Positions 44,551 to 52,588 of a DNA stretch of 64,000 nt are shown here, piece after piece. The DNA is from Leptolyngbya sp. O-77. Its GTDB lineage: Bacteria; Cyanobacteriota; Cyanobacteriia; Elainellales; Elainellaceae. How positions within the stretch are numbered: the first letter of the stretch is position 1; each line of letters opens with the position of its first letter. The translations under genes were made by a program, and so were the position numbers. Under the pieces are notes generated by a model. The model saw only the letters and a program-made list of their open reading frames with translations. It was not told the origin of the DNA and ran no database searches. The stretch covers positions 2,765,001 to 2,829,000 of the forward strand of contig NZ_AP017367.1 in NCBI RefSeq assembly GCF_001548395.1. Reading direction: 5' to 3'.

Positions 44551-45285
44551 ATGGTTTCCCTTGCGTCTATTCAAGCTGATTTTGCGAGCGATCGCACCGT
44601 TACCTATCAGTGTCTCGAAAATCTCAATCTTTATGACTCGCCTGCGCTAAAGGATTTGGCGACGCAAGCCGTTGCCGGACGACAACTGCGAATCTTGGGG
44701 ACGACGCTGCCCGATGCCAGTGCCGATCTGACTGGCAGCGCCCTCTCTGCGGTGCTATGCGAAGACGACTATCCGGGCTGGGTGGCGGTGGAAGATCTGG
44801 ATCTGCTGGCGGTGGCGGAGGCTCCCTATCGGGCGATCGCCCTCAGCACCGACGACATCCACGCCTGTCTGCCCCAGGTCATTGCCTTTGCTCGCCAGGC
44901 CATGGCCCAGCCCAACCACTACCTCTGGGGCGGCACGGTCGGCCCCAACTACGACTGCTCTGGGCTGGTACAAACGGCCTTTGCCTCGGCGGGCATCTGG
45001 CTGCCCCGCGATGCCTACCAGCAGGAAGCCTTTGTGCAGCCGATTCCCATAACCGACCTCCAGCCCGGCGATCTCGTGTTTTTTGGCCGCCCCGACCGCT
45101 GCACCCACGTTGGCCTCTACTTGGGCGACGGGCAGTACCTTCACAGTTCTGGCAAAGACCAGGGGCGCAACGGCATCGGCATTGATGTCCTGTCGGAACA
45201 GGGCAATGCTGTCAGCCGCGCCTACTTTCGCCAGTTTCGCGGAGCCGGTCGAGTTGTGGCCTGTTATGTCGGGGGGAGGGGTTAG
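44551..45285 (+). CDS. NlpC/P60 family C40 peptidase with SH3-like domain
   Basis: A 244-residue cell-wall endopeptidase. An N-terminal SH3b-like region of about 90 residues precedes the C40 domain. The catalytic Cys is in YDCSGLVQTAF (about residue 134) and the His in CTHVGLYLGDG (about 190); HSSGKDQGRNG provides the third polar residue. It would cut peptide cross-links in peptidoglycan. No signal peptide is obvious, as in several cyanobacterial members. A polypurine repeat follows its stop. Confidence 0.9.
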   Translation: MVSLASIQADFASDRTVTYQCLENLNLYDSPALKDLATQAVAGRQLRILGTTLPDASADLTGSALSAVLCEDDYPGWVAVEDLDLLAVAEAPYRAIALSTDDIHACLPQVIAFARQAMAQPNHYLWGGTVGPNYDCSGLVQTAFASAGIWLPRDAYQQEAFVQPIPITDLQPGDLVFFGRPDRCTHVGLYLGDGQYLHSSGKDQGRNGIGIDVLSEQGNAVSRAYFRQFRGAGRVVACYVGGRG

Positions 45286-45378
45286 GGAAGAGGGAAGAAC
45301 GAAGAGGGAAAAGGGAAGAACGAAGAGGGAAAAGGGAAGAACGAAGAGAGAAGAACGAAGAGGGAAGGGGGAGGAGGG
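45286..45378. repeat. Purine-rich tract with 21-bp tandem repeat
   Basis: About 93 bases almost wholly of A and G on the plus strand. The unit GGGAAGAACGAAGAGGGAAAA is present at 45292-45312 and 45313-45333, with a partial third copy from 45334. The tract separates the NlpC/P60 gene from the emfourin-like gene. Confidence 0.88.
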
Positions 45379-45435
45379 CGGTTTGGCTGATGTACCATGA
45401 AGTCATCTGCCGCCATCATCCTGTTTCTCCCTGCT

Positions 45436-45744
45436 ATGCGAATCGACTTCCAATCCAGCGGCGGTTTTGCCAATCTGCAGCTAGCCTACAGTGTGGATAC
45501 CCGCACGCTGCGGCCAGGAGAAGCCTCGGAACTAGAAGCCCTGGTGCGGCAGTCTAATGTGATGGAGATGCAGCCTGGTCAGTTGGCGGCCGCTAGTGCC
45601 GGGCCGCCCGACGTGATGACCTACCGCCTAGAGCTTCAGGAGGGCGATCGCCACCAGTCCCTTACCATCACCGACCTCACTGCACCGCCGTCGCTGCAAC
45701 CGCTGCTGTCTCGCCTCCGCGACCTCGCTCTAGAGCACCGCTAG
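45436..45744 (+). CDS. Emfourin-like protease inhibitor
   Basis: A 102-residue protein. The start IDFQSSGGFANLQ and the body TYRLELQEGDRHQSLTITD match the emfourin family, first described as an inhibitor of protealysin (M4 metallopeptidase). The preferred start is ATG 45436 (MRIDFQ); the frame opens at 45397 with a hydrophobic leader that could be a poor signal sequence. No M4 peptidase gene is nearby, so its target is unknown. The next gene begins 2 bases after its stop. Confidence 0.8.
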   Translation: MRIDFQSSGGFANLQLAYSVDTRTLRPGEASELEALVRQSNVMEMQPGQLAAASAGPPDVMTYRLELQEGDRHQSLTITDLTAPPSLQPLLSRLRDLALEHR

Positions 45745-45746
45745 CC

Positions 45747-46223
45747 ATGCCCTGTTGCTTATCAATATCTCCGCCGTTGTCTAAGCCCTCCTGGTTGGTG
45801 TCGTTCCTCGTCGCTCTACTGGTGCTGGGATGTACGCCGCTTGCGCCACCGCCCGTCTCTTCCAGTCCCCTACCCGCGCCAGAAACAGTTCAATTAGACA
45901 GCCCGTTTCACCTGCCCCTAGCGGGCACGGCTACCTTGCCCAATCAGCGGACGCTCACCTTTGCACGGGTCGAGCAGGATTCACGTTGCCCCAGCGATGT
46001 GACCTGTGTCTGGCCGGGGCAGGCAGAAATCATCGTCATGCTCAGCCAGCCGGGTCAGCCCGCCCAAGAACTCTTGCTGGTTCAGCGGCTGGGGGACGAG
46101 TCCGCCGCCGCACGGTCAGTGAATGGACTGACGGTGACGCTGATCGATCTGACCCCCTATCCCACAACCCGTCCCTCTTCCCCGGCAGACTATGCGGCGA
46201 CGCTGCTGGTCACGCAGCCCTGA
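45747..46223 (+). CDS. Hypothetical lipoprotein with C-x(7)-C motif
   Basis: A 158-residue lipoprotein (lipobox LLVLGCTPL, Cys at about residue 29). The mature part is a small beta-rich domain marked by DSRCPSDVTCVWPGQA, a two-cysteine loop found in a widespread family of unknown function, possibly a disulfide or metal site. It lies 2 bases after the emfourin-like gene and is probably cotranscribed. A role as partner of that inhibitor is speculation. Confidence 0.75.
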   Translation: MPCCLSISPPLSKPSWLVSFLVALLVLGCTPLAPPPVSSSPLPAPETVQLDSPFHLPLAGTATLPNQRTLTFARVEQDSRCPSDVTCVWPGQAEIIVMLSQPGQPAQELLLVQRLGDESAAARSVNGLTVTLIDLTPYPTTRPSSPADYAATLLVTQP

Positions 46224-46298
46224 CCCATCCAGCGTCTTAAGAATGGGTATAGACAGGTGGAGACTTGGCGGTGCAATCTTGCCCCGCAACGGGCCGGG

Positions 46299-48218
46299 CT
46301 ACTTTTCTGACAGAATCGCGGAAATCTCTTTCCAATACACCCGCTGAAATGGCTCTTCCTCTGCCAGCTCATAGGTTTCTACCAGGCCTTCTCGCCGTCG
46401 AGAAACGGCGTTGCCCTCTTTGATTACCACTGTTGCGCCGTCAGCGATATTGCGAGACAGCATTTTCTCCGTTTCTGTGGGCGCGTCCAAAATCACAATA
46501 TTGCTGCCGTCATAAAAGCAGCCCTCTTGCTCTAGCGTTGCTTCGTCATATTCTGCAATCAGCAAATCCAGCTTGGGATTCCGCAGCAGGCTTTGTACCT
46601 TCGTGTTGTAGGAACCCGTTAGTGCTTTTTGAGAGCGATTGACAAAGGCGGCATCCCGGCAAATGGCCCCAATCGTCCAGTTGGGATAGTTCACCAAAAT
46701 TTGATCAACCAGCTCTTGCAGTTCCTTCAGCGGCAGATAGTTGAAGGTGAAGATGGGAATGCGGGCAGCTTGCCCCGATTCAAAAAAGGTTTCCAGAATC
46801 CGCGAAGCTACATCAATGCTGTTGCCGACGGCTGGACGCAGGTGCATGTAAACCCCCGGCGCGGCGTTGATCTCGATGATGCCGAAGTTGCCCTCTTTCC
46901 AGGAGCGTGAAATGTCGGACGTAAGCACATCAATGCCGAGACAGACGAGGCGAAAATGCTGAGCAATATCCTGGGCAAGCACAATATTGTCGGGGTGAAC
47001 CTGCTCGGTTGCGTCGATGCTGACCCCGCCAGACGATAGGTTCGCCACCTTTCGCAAGTAGATGACTTCATCTGGATCGAGGATACTGTCGAGGTCAAGC
47101 CGCTGCTCCAACAGGTAGCGTTCCAGCGACTCGTCCACGATGATCTTGCCCAAGGGCGAGGTGGGCGTGTCGAGCCGCTCTGGTTTGCGGTTTTCCAGCG
47201 CAATTAGCTCGGCAATGGTGGAGCGCCCGTCGCCTGTGACCGAGGCGGGGCGGCGCTGGGTGGCGGCGACAAACTTGCCATCCACGCACAGCAGCCGATG
47301 ATCCAGCCCGGAGATGCTCTGTTCAACGATGACCGCAATGGATTGGCCGTCCTCATGGGCCTCCACCGCTCGGTCAAAGGCAAACTCCAGTTCGCTGTCG
47401 TCCTGCACGTCGGCTGTCACCCCAATGCCCTTGTGCCCGACCACAGGCTTGACCGCGACCGGGTAACCGATCGACTGCACTGCCTTCAGCGCTTCCTTCA
47501 GCGTGGAAACGATTGCCCCCTGGGGCACTGGAAATCCCAGCGTGCTGAGAAAGGCCTTGCAGTCGTCTTTGCGGGTCGTAAAGTCAGAATCCACATGGCT
47601 ATCGCAATCGAAAGTCGTAGCGACCCCGCGCACCAGCTTTTTGCCGTAGCCATACTGCATTAGCCCCTCATCGGGCAGATAAAAGGCGGGAATGCCCTGG
47701 TTATGAGCCGCCCGCAGCAGGGCGTAGATCGTAGGGCCGCCGTAGACCGATCGGCGAAAGCGGGTTTGCAGCAGCGCAATCTGGTCTTCAAGCTGAAAGG
47801 GCTGTCCATTGGAAATTGCCTCGAACCAGTCCCAAACTGCGTAGACCGTGCCATAGCTGGTGGACTCGTGGATCGACTCGACCGCGATCGTCGTCGGCTC
47901 GGTGGGCTGGAGGCTCCACAGTTCACAGTGCAAATCCATGTCCAGTTTGCCGACCTCGACCACGGTTTGCACAAACAGATCGGCGTAGGACTTGTACTCG
48001 GTGAGCGCCATTTTGGGATACCGCTGGGCGATCGCCTCTACATAGTCATCCAGCGGCAGTGGGTCGCGATATCCCGTCAGCGCCAGCCGAAACACCAATG
48101 CCCCTCGCCCCAGGTAGGGATTTGGCCCAATGTAATGCTTAAAGCCAAACACATCAAAAATGTCGGTTTTCCGAGCATTGACCGGACTCGACTGTCCACT
48201 CGATTCTTCAATCACCAT
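46299..48218 (-). CDS. cphA2: Cyanophycin synthetase 2 (CphA2)
   Basis: A 639-residue protein. The N-domain (FDVFGFKHYIGPNPYLGRGALVFRLALTG) and the ATP-grasp domain (GYPVAVKPVVGHKGIGV, DHRLLCVDGKFVAATQRRPA, GIIEINAAPGVYMHLRP) are those of cyanophycin synthetases. The C-terminal Mur-ligase-like domain is shortened. Where CphA1 has the P-loop GTNGKTT, this protein reads GAICRDAAFVN. Its later stretch LLRNPKLDLLIAEYDEATL aligns with the CphA1 region without the catalytic site. That is the defining feature of CphA2, which polymerises beta-Asp-Arg dipeptides with one ATP site. It acts in the cytosol. No cphA1 and only a broken cyanophycinase (14 kb) are in this window. Confidence 0.92.
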   Translation of the reverse strand: MVIEESSGQSSPVNARKTDIFDVFGFKHYIGPNPYLGRGALVFRLALTGYRDPLPLDDYVEAIAQRYPKMALTEYKSYADLFVQTVVEVGKLDMDLHCELWSLQPTEPTTIAVESIHESTSYGTVYAVWDWFEAISNGQPFQLEDQIALLQTRFRRSVYGGPTIYALLRAAHNQGIPAFYLPDEGLMQYGYGKKLVRGVATTFDCDSHVDSDFTTRKDDCKAFLSTLGFPVPQGAIVSTLKEALKAVQSIGYPVAVKPVVGHKGIGVTADVQDDSELEFAFDRAVEAHEDGQSIAVIVEQSISGLDHRLLCVDGKFVAATQRRPASVTGDGRSTIAELIALENRKPERLDTPTSPLGKIIVDESLERYLLEQRLDLDSILDPDEVIYLRKVANLSSGGVSIDATEQVHPDNIVLAQDIAQHFRLVCLGIDVLTSDISRSWKEGNFGIIEINAAPGVYMHLRPAVGNSIDVASRILETFFESGQAARIPIFTFNYLPLKELQELVDQILVNYPNWTIGAICRDAAFVNRSQKALTGSYNTKVQSLLRNPKLDLLIAEYDEATLEQEGCFYDGSNIVILDAPTETEKMLSRNIADGATVVIKEGNAVSRRREGLVETYELAEEEPFQRVYWKEISAILSEK

Positions 48219-48739
48219 AATTCTTCAGCCAACCTCGTCTTCAGCCGAGCTGCCAGAACCTTGCAGGGGCGAGGTCAATATACCCTGTTCTGAAACATTC
48301 AGCGGTTATATTTGTAATGCTTTTGGGCGGATTTTTTGAGGCAAGCCCAAGTGCAACGGAGAGTAACCTCAGATTTCGCAGATCAGCATCTAAAATTACG
48401 ACCGCTTAGCAATTGGGGGCATCTAGCGCTACAAAGGTGAAAATTTAAGACAAAACCTTCGGAATATACGGAGTTCATGTCACTCTAAAGGTATGCTTCT
48501 TGAGATAAAAATTTACCAATCTCAGTATGTTTCTCGGTCTACCCGGTGCGATTAAAGATGCGGTGAAATATGGGGCCAACCCAGAGACATGGGCGAAATT
48601 CTACGACTAGCGTGGGTAGCATAAGTAGGTGCATATCGAGCGTTCCTCGACAAGCACGGCGAGGTTCAGAATGTTACCTCTCTATTCTCTGTGCATCGCA
48701 ACTCGACCTCTCAACCGCAAAAACTACTGGTAACAGCAA
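48219..48739. other. Intergenic region with possible 27-codon frame
   Basis: About 520 bases between the divergent cphA2 and PEP-CTERM genes, AT-richer than the neighbours. A small frame at 48527-48610 could encode MFLGLPGAIKDAVKYGANPE and seven more residues. It has no clear ribosome-binding site and no recognised relatives, so I do not call it a gene. No RNA fold is recognised. Confidence 0.35.
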
Positions 48740-49543
48740 ATGATGAACATCAAACGTATTCTTACCTGGGCTGGGCTGACCGCTGGTACTGCTCTGGCGC
48801 TGTTTGCCTCACCCGCTGGAGCAGCCGGAATTTCTTTCGCGCCTTTCAGCTTCAGCACCAGTTTCACCGGAACCCCCCCTCGTGGCAACATCATGCTGAA
48901 TTCGGTGACCACCACTGACAGCCTGACCGCCGCCTTGGGATCGACCTATAGCTCTTTCAGCCTGGTATCGCGTGCCAATATTATCCACAACGATCTGTGG
49001 ACAGGTGGAAACACGGGCGCTGCTAGCTCTGACATGGGGGATGAAGCCAGCATTGGTACCGTCCTAGAAGCTGCAACCAACGAAAGTATCGTTACAAGCC
49101 TGGGCAACCTCAACCTGAACAGCATTATCGACACTGAAGACCGGGGTAGCTTTATCATCGATTTGTTCTTTGATCAGGCGACCGATCGCTTCTTTTTCTG
49201 GGAGCGCGGCATGAACAGCAAGATGCTGGTGCAGGCACTGGATGCTGCAGGCAATCTGCTGGCTGAGTATTTGCTGGACAGCAGCACCTCTAACCCCGCA
49301 GGCTTTCAGATTGACACGGTTGAGATTGGGGGCCCTCAGCAGGTGGGCGCTCAGGGCCTCTGGCTGAACGGTGCTTCGACCAATCGCCTGCGCGTGATTG
49401 CTAACGGTGCGGCGTTCAACGGGCCCGACTTCAAGGTGGTTGCTGCTGCGGTGCCTGAGCCTGCCACGATTGCGGGTACGGTGCTGGCTGCCAGCGCTGC
49501 GATCGCCGCTCGTCGCAAGCGCAAGGCTCAGGCCGAAGCCTAG
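48740..49543 (+). CDS. PEP-CTERM sorting-domain secreted protein
   Basis: A 267-residue protein. It has an N-terminal signal peptide (ILTWAGLTAGTALALFASPAGAAG). The C-terminal sorting signal has the motif VPEPATIAG, a hydrophobic helix and a basic end (ARRKRKAQ). The middle carries no enzyme motif; it contains repeated VET/NSI acidic stretches and may be a matrix or surface protein. PEP-CTERM proteins are processed by an exosortase linked to exopolysaccharide production, but no exosortase gene is in the window. A terminator follows. Confidence 0.88.
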   Translation: MMNIKRILTWAGLTAGTALALFASPAGAAGISFAPFSFSTSFTGTPPRGNIMLNSVTTTDSLTAALGSTYSSFSLVSRANIIHNDLWTGGNTGAASSDMGDEASIGTVLEAATNESIVTSLGNLNLNSIIDTEDRGSFIIDLFFDQATDRFFFWERGMNSKMLVQALDAAGNLLAEYLLDSSTSNPAGFQIDTVEIGGPQQVGAQGLWLNGASTNRLRVIANGAAFNGPDFKVVAAAVPEPATIAGTVLAASAAIAARRKRKAQAEA

Positions 49544-49641
49544 GGGTTCGGTCATCTTCTCTCAGGGCGTTGCACTCTTGTGACCTCTGGGAATACCTAA
49601 TCTTCAACTAGGGACTGGCTAGTTAGTCCATCACTCAAAGG

Positions 49642-49673
49642 CGCTCTTCCTGATTTCAGGAGAGCGTTTTTTT
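49642..49673 (+). terminator. Rho-independent terminator
   Basis: CGCTCTTCCTG and CAGGAGAGCG form a stem with one bulge around ATTT, followed by a run of seven T. It ends the PEP-CTERM transcript. Confidence 0.85.
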
Positions 49674-49756
49674 GATCTAGGGACCATGCGGACGCTGCGG
49701 CGATCGAGGATGAGCATGAAAACTGCTCGACTCTAAACCCAAATCCTTCACCTCAA

Positions 49757-50677
49757 TCAGGTGGCTCCCAACAGCAGCGCCATCAGGGCTTTCTGAGCGT
49801 GGAGTCGGTTTTCTGCCTGATCCCACACGCGAGACTGGGGACCTTCCATCACTGCGTCGGTAATTTCCTCCCCCCGGTGGGCGGGCAGACAGTGCAACAC
49901 GATTGCTGACCCATCTGCCTTACTCAGTAGCGCTTCATTGACCTGATAGGGCTGGAAAATGGGGACGCGGCTTTCGGCCAGGTCTTCTTGCCCCATGCTG
50001 GCCCACACATCGGTATAAACAACATGGGCCCCCTGAACCGCCTGAACGGGGTCGAGGGTGACTAGAACTTCGGTGCGATCGCCCGCAATGGCCGCCGCCC
50101 GCGCCACGATATCTGGATGGGGCCGATAATCGGCGGGACTGGCCACGCGCACGTTCATGCCCACCAGTGCTGCTCCTAGCATCAGCGAGTGGGCCATGTT
50201 GTTGCCGTCGCCGACATAGGCCAGCGTCACCCCTTCCAGCACTCCAAATTCTTCTTGCACCGTCTGCAAATCCGCCAACACCTGGCAGGGATGCTCCCAG
50301 TCTGTGAGCGCGTTGATGACCGGAATCTGGGCGTAGTGGGCAAAGGTTTCCAATTCCTTTTGGTCGAAGGTGCGAATGGCCACGATGTCGAGGTAGCGAT
50401 CTAGCACGCGGGCCGTATCAATAACGGGTTCGCCCCGGCTGACCTGAGTGACGCTGGCGTTGAGATCCAGCACTTGCCCACCAAGCTGAAAAATGCCGAC
50501 CGAGAAGCTGACCCGCGTTCGCGTCGAGGCTTTTTGAAACAGCAGCCCCAGCGTTTTTTCGCAGCGGGGTCTGGCACGACCGGCCTTCATGTCTGCTGCA
50601 AGCTCTAGAATGGCGTTCACTTCGGCAGTGTTCAAATCTGCCATGCTCAGTAAATCTCGCCCCTTTAACGTAACCAT
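49757..50677 (-). CDS. argF: Ornithine carbamoyltransferase
   Basis: A 306-residue enzyme of normal length. It has the carbamoyl-phosphate motif FQKASTRTRVSF, the ornithine-side HPCQVLADLQTV, and the HCLPAHRGEEI loop with the catalytic Cys. It makes citrulline from ornithine and carbamoyl phosphate in arginine synthesis, which also supplies cyanophycin. The frame is open far upstream, but MVTLKGRDLLSM at 50677 is the family start. It is divergent from the lipoprotein gene. Confidence 0.97.
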   Translation of the reverse strand: MVTLKGRDLLSMADLNTAEVNAILELAADMKAGRARPRCEKTLGLLFQKASTRTRVSFSVGIFQLGGQVLDLNASVTQVSRGEPVIDTARVLDRYLDIVAIRTFDQKELETFAHYAQIPVINALTDWEHPCQVLADLQTVQEEFGVLEGVTLAYVGDGNNMAHSLMLGAALVGMNVRVASPADYRPHPDIVARAAAIAGDRTEVLVTLDPVQAVQGAHVVYTDVWASMGQEDLAESRVPIFQPYQVNEALLSKADGSAIVLHCLPAHRGEEITDAVMEGPQSRVWDQAENRLHAQKALMALLLGAT

Positions 50678-50774
50678 GCGCCCAACCCCGATGCCTGAGT
50701 GAAAATAAAACCCTACCAGATTTCGGCGGCGGCGTTTAGTTGCCCTCTGACAATCCGGCCGGGTCATCTCTGCG

Positions 50775-50780
50775 TACAAT
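50775..50780 (+). promoter_or_regulatory. Candidate -10 box for the lipoprotein gene
   Basis: TACAAT occurs 35 bases before the ATG at 50816 in the gap between divergent argF and the lipoprotein gene. The -35 region is not clear. The same hexamer precedes both ccmK genes. Confidence 0.4.
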
Positions 50781-50815
50781 GATGGGGAAGATTTGGACGA
50801 CGCTGGACGCATCTC

Positions 50816-51316
50816 ATGACACAACGCCCCTACAGACGCTCTCGGATGGTTAAGCTGGCGATCGCCAGCTTTGGTGCCCTGCTGTTTGCTGCGGCGTGCG
50901 ATCGCGCTCCAGAAGCGGGCATTGGCGAAGTGACTGAATCCCCAGTGGCTTCTCCGGCTGCCCCCGCAGACGCTCCAGCCGCTGGCGACGCTCCGGCTGC
51001 TGCAACCAGCCCAGCGCCTGCTACTGCAACGGCGATCGCCCCTGGTTCGGTTCGCTGCAACACGCCCAACCACCTCGCAGAAGTAGCACAGCAAAATGGG
51101 CAGAGCGTTTTGCAAATCGTGAAAAAGCCGAGCGAAGTCATCGCCACCAGCCAACCCGGCGGCCTGGCGACCTTGGCCAACCCTGACGGCAGCACCACCT
51201 ACGGCATTGTCAGCGGCTCCACTTTCTATGTGCGCGTGTTTCCCAACGGCACCTGCTTTATTCAGGTTCTCGATACCAACGGCGCAGTCTCTCTGGAAGA
51301 GAACGGCGTTAGCTAG
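50816..51316 (+). CDS. Hypothetical lipoprotein
   Basis: A 166-residue protein. A basic start and helix lead to a lipobox (GALLFAAACDRA, Cys at about residue 28). Residues 35-75 are an Ala/Pro/Thr-rich spacer. The mature domain of about 85 residues contains two cysteines (VRCNTPNHL and NGTCFIQVL) and a small beta-rich fold of unknown function. No neighbours suggest a role. Confidence 0.7.
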   Translation: MTQRPYRRSRMVKLAIASFGALLFAAACDRAPEAGIGEVTESPVASPAAPADAPAAGDAPAAATSPAPATATAIAPGSVRCNTPNHLAEVAQQNGQSVLQIVKKPSEVIATSQPGGLATLANPDGSTTYGIVSGSTFYVRVFPNGTCFIQVLDTNGAVSLEENGVS

Positions 51317-51360
51317 GCGCTGGGGGTCAGAAGCCAGGGATCAGGGGTCAGGAACTGAAC

Positions 51361-51508
51361 CTTGGGGCGCGTCATCAATTAGGCTCAGAAACCTAAGCTC
51401 AGAAACCTTAAGGGATCAGCAGTATCGCGCCCGCCCAAGCAAACTAGGCTAGGGGCCGCACCTCTTAAGCAGCCTGATGTTGAGCAGACGATTGATGACA
51501 GCCCCTAG
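51361..51508. mobile_element. Small non-autonomous element (MITE) with IS5-type ends
   Basis: About 148 bases. The left end GGCGCGTCATCAATTA (51366-51381) and the complement of the right end GGGGCTGTCATCAAT (51491-51505) are close to the terminal repeat of the nearby IS5-family element (GGAGTGTCATCAATTA). They have the same inward orientation and sit beside CTTG/CTAG. The interior is non-coding and holds a short direct repeat (CTCAGAAACC). It is likely mobilised in trans by that transposase family. Confidence 0.6.
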
Positions 51509-51586
51509 ATTTTTGCTTGGGTTCTGACCCCTGACACCCCTGAAACCCGACCCCTGAAACTTGACTCCCCAACCCCCTCACCCCTT

Positions 51587-52543
51587 ATGAAAGCATTTGT
51601 CACTGGCGCAACGGGCTTTACTGGATCGCACCTCGTCAAGGCGCTGACGCAGCGGGGCGATACGGTCGTGGCGCTGGTGCGAAAGAGCAGCGATCTGTCT
51701 CGGCTGGCAGGCTGCGAGGTGGAGTATGTCTACGGCGACGTGGGCGATCGCGCTGCTTTGGCAACGGGAATGCAAGGCGCAGACGTGGTGTTTCACACGG
51801 CAGCCTATGTGGAACTGGGCATCGTAGACGCGGCGCGGATGGAGCGCGTGAACGTGGAAGGCACGCGGGCAGTGCTGGACACAGCGCGATCGCTGAACGT
51901 GCCCAAGATGGTCTATTGCAGCACCATCGGCATCTACGGCGACACCCAGGGGCGCGTGATCGACGAAACCTTTCAGCGCACCCAAAAAGACTTTTCCTCG
52001 GCCTACGATCGCACGAAGTATCTGGCGCAGCAGTTGGTGGATCAGGCAGCGAGTGAAGGCTTTCACGTCGTTAGCGTGATGCCGTCGGGCATTTTTGGGC
52101 CCGATGATCCACACTTTGGGCCCGTGGTAAAAACATTCCTCAAAGGCAAGCTGAAGGTGTGGGCGGGGGGCGATCGCATCACGGGCATCGTCCATGTGGA
52201 TGATCTGGTGGCGGCGATGCTGCTGGCGGCAGAAAAAGCGCCACGCGGCGAACACTACATCATTTCCACAGGCGAAATGACCACCCGCGAAATGTTCGCC
52301 CTGCTCAGCGAGACGGCTGGCTTGCCCGCCCCTGCCGAAATTCCGCCGCCCGTGGTGCGCGTCGTCGGCACCTTGCTCGACCCCATCGGTCGCCTGCTCA
52401 ACTGGCAACCCCCGATTAGCCGCGAACGGGTTCACTACCTCTACGACCGCTGCGTCCGGGTAGACGGCTCCAAAGCCCGCCGCGACCTCGGCTGGAACCC
52501 GCGCCCCATCGAAGCGGTCATCCGAGAACTAGCAACCCCCTAA
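51587..52543 (+). CDS. NAD-dependent epimerase/dehydratase (extended SDR)
   Basis: A 318-residue enzyme. It has the nucleotide-binding motif TGATGFTGSHL, the active site YDRTKYLAQQ (Tyr-x-x-x-Lys) and substrate-side MPSGIFGPDDPHFGP. It resembles the dihydroflavonol reductase/sterol dehydrogenase-like cyanobacterial enzymes often annotated as hopanoid-associated sugar epimerases. The exact substrate is unknown. It is followed by the symporter gene after 45 bases. Confidence 0.85.
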   Translation: MKAFVTGATGFTGSHLVKALTQRGDTVVALVRKSSDLSRLAGCEVEYVYGDVGDRAALATGMQGADVVFHTAAYVELGIVDAARMERVNVEGTRAVLDTARSLNVPKMVYCSTIGIYGDTQGRVIDETFQRTQKDFSSAYDRTKYLAQQLVDQAASEGFHVVSVMPSGIFGPDDPHFGPVVKTFLKGKLKVWAGGDRITGIVHVDDLVAAMLLAAEKAPRGEHYIISTGEMTTREMFALLSETAGLPAPAEIPPPVVRVVGTLLDPIGRLLNWQPPISRERVHYLYDRCVRVDGSKARRDLGWNPRPIEAVIRELATP

Positions 52544-52588
52544 CCCCCAACCCTAGCCCCTGACCTCTGATCCCCAACCCCTGACCCC

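Noticed and set aside
49757..51154. Extended argF start giving 465 residues
   Set aside because: The extra N-terminus is Arg/Ser/Cys-rich, unlike the family, and overlaps the divergent lipoprotein gene; 50677 is the conserved start.
51320..51590. Repeated GGGGTCAG/CTGACCCC strings as a CRISPR-like array
   Set aside because: Units are irregular in length and spacing, with no spacers; this is common low-complexity intergenic sequence in cyanobacteria.
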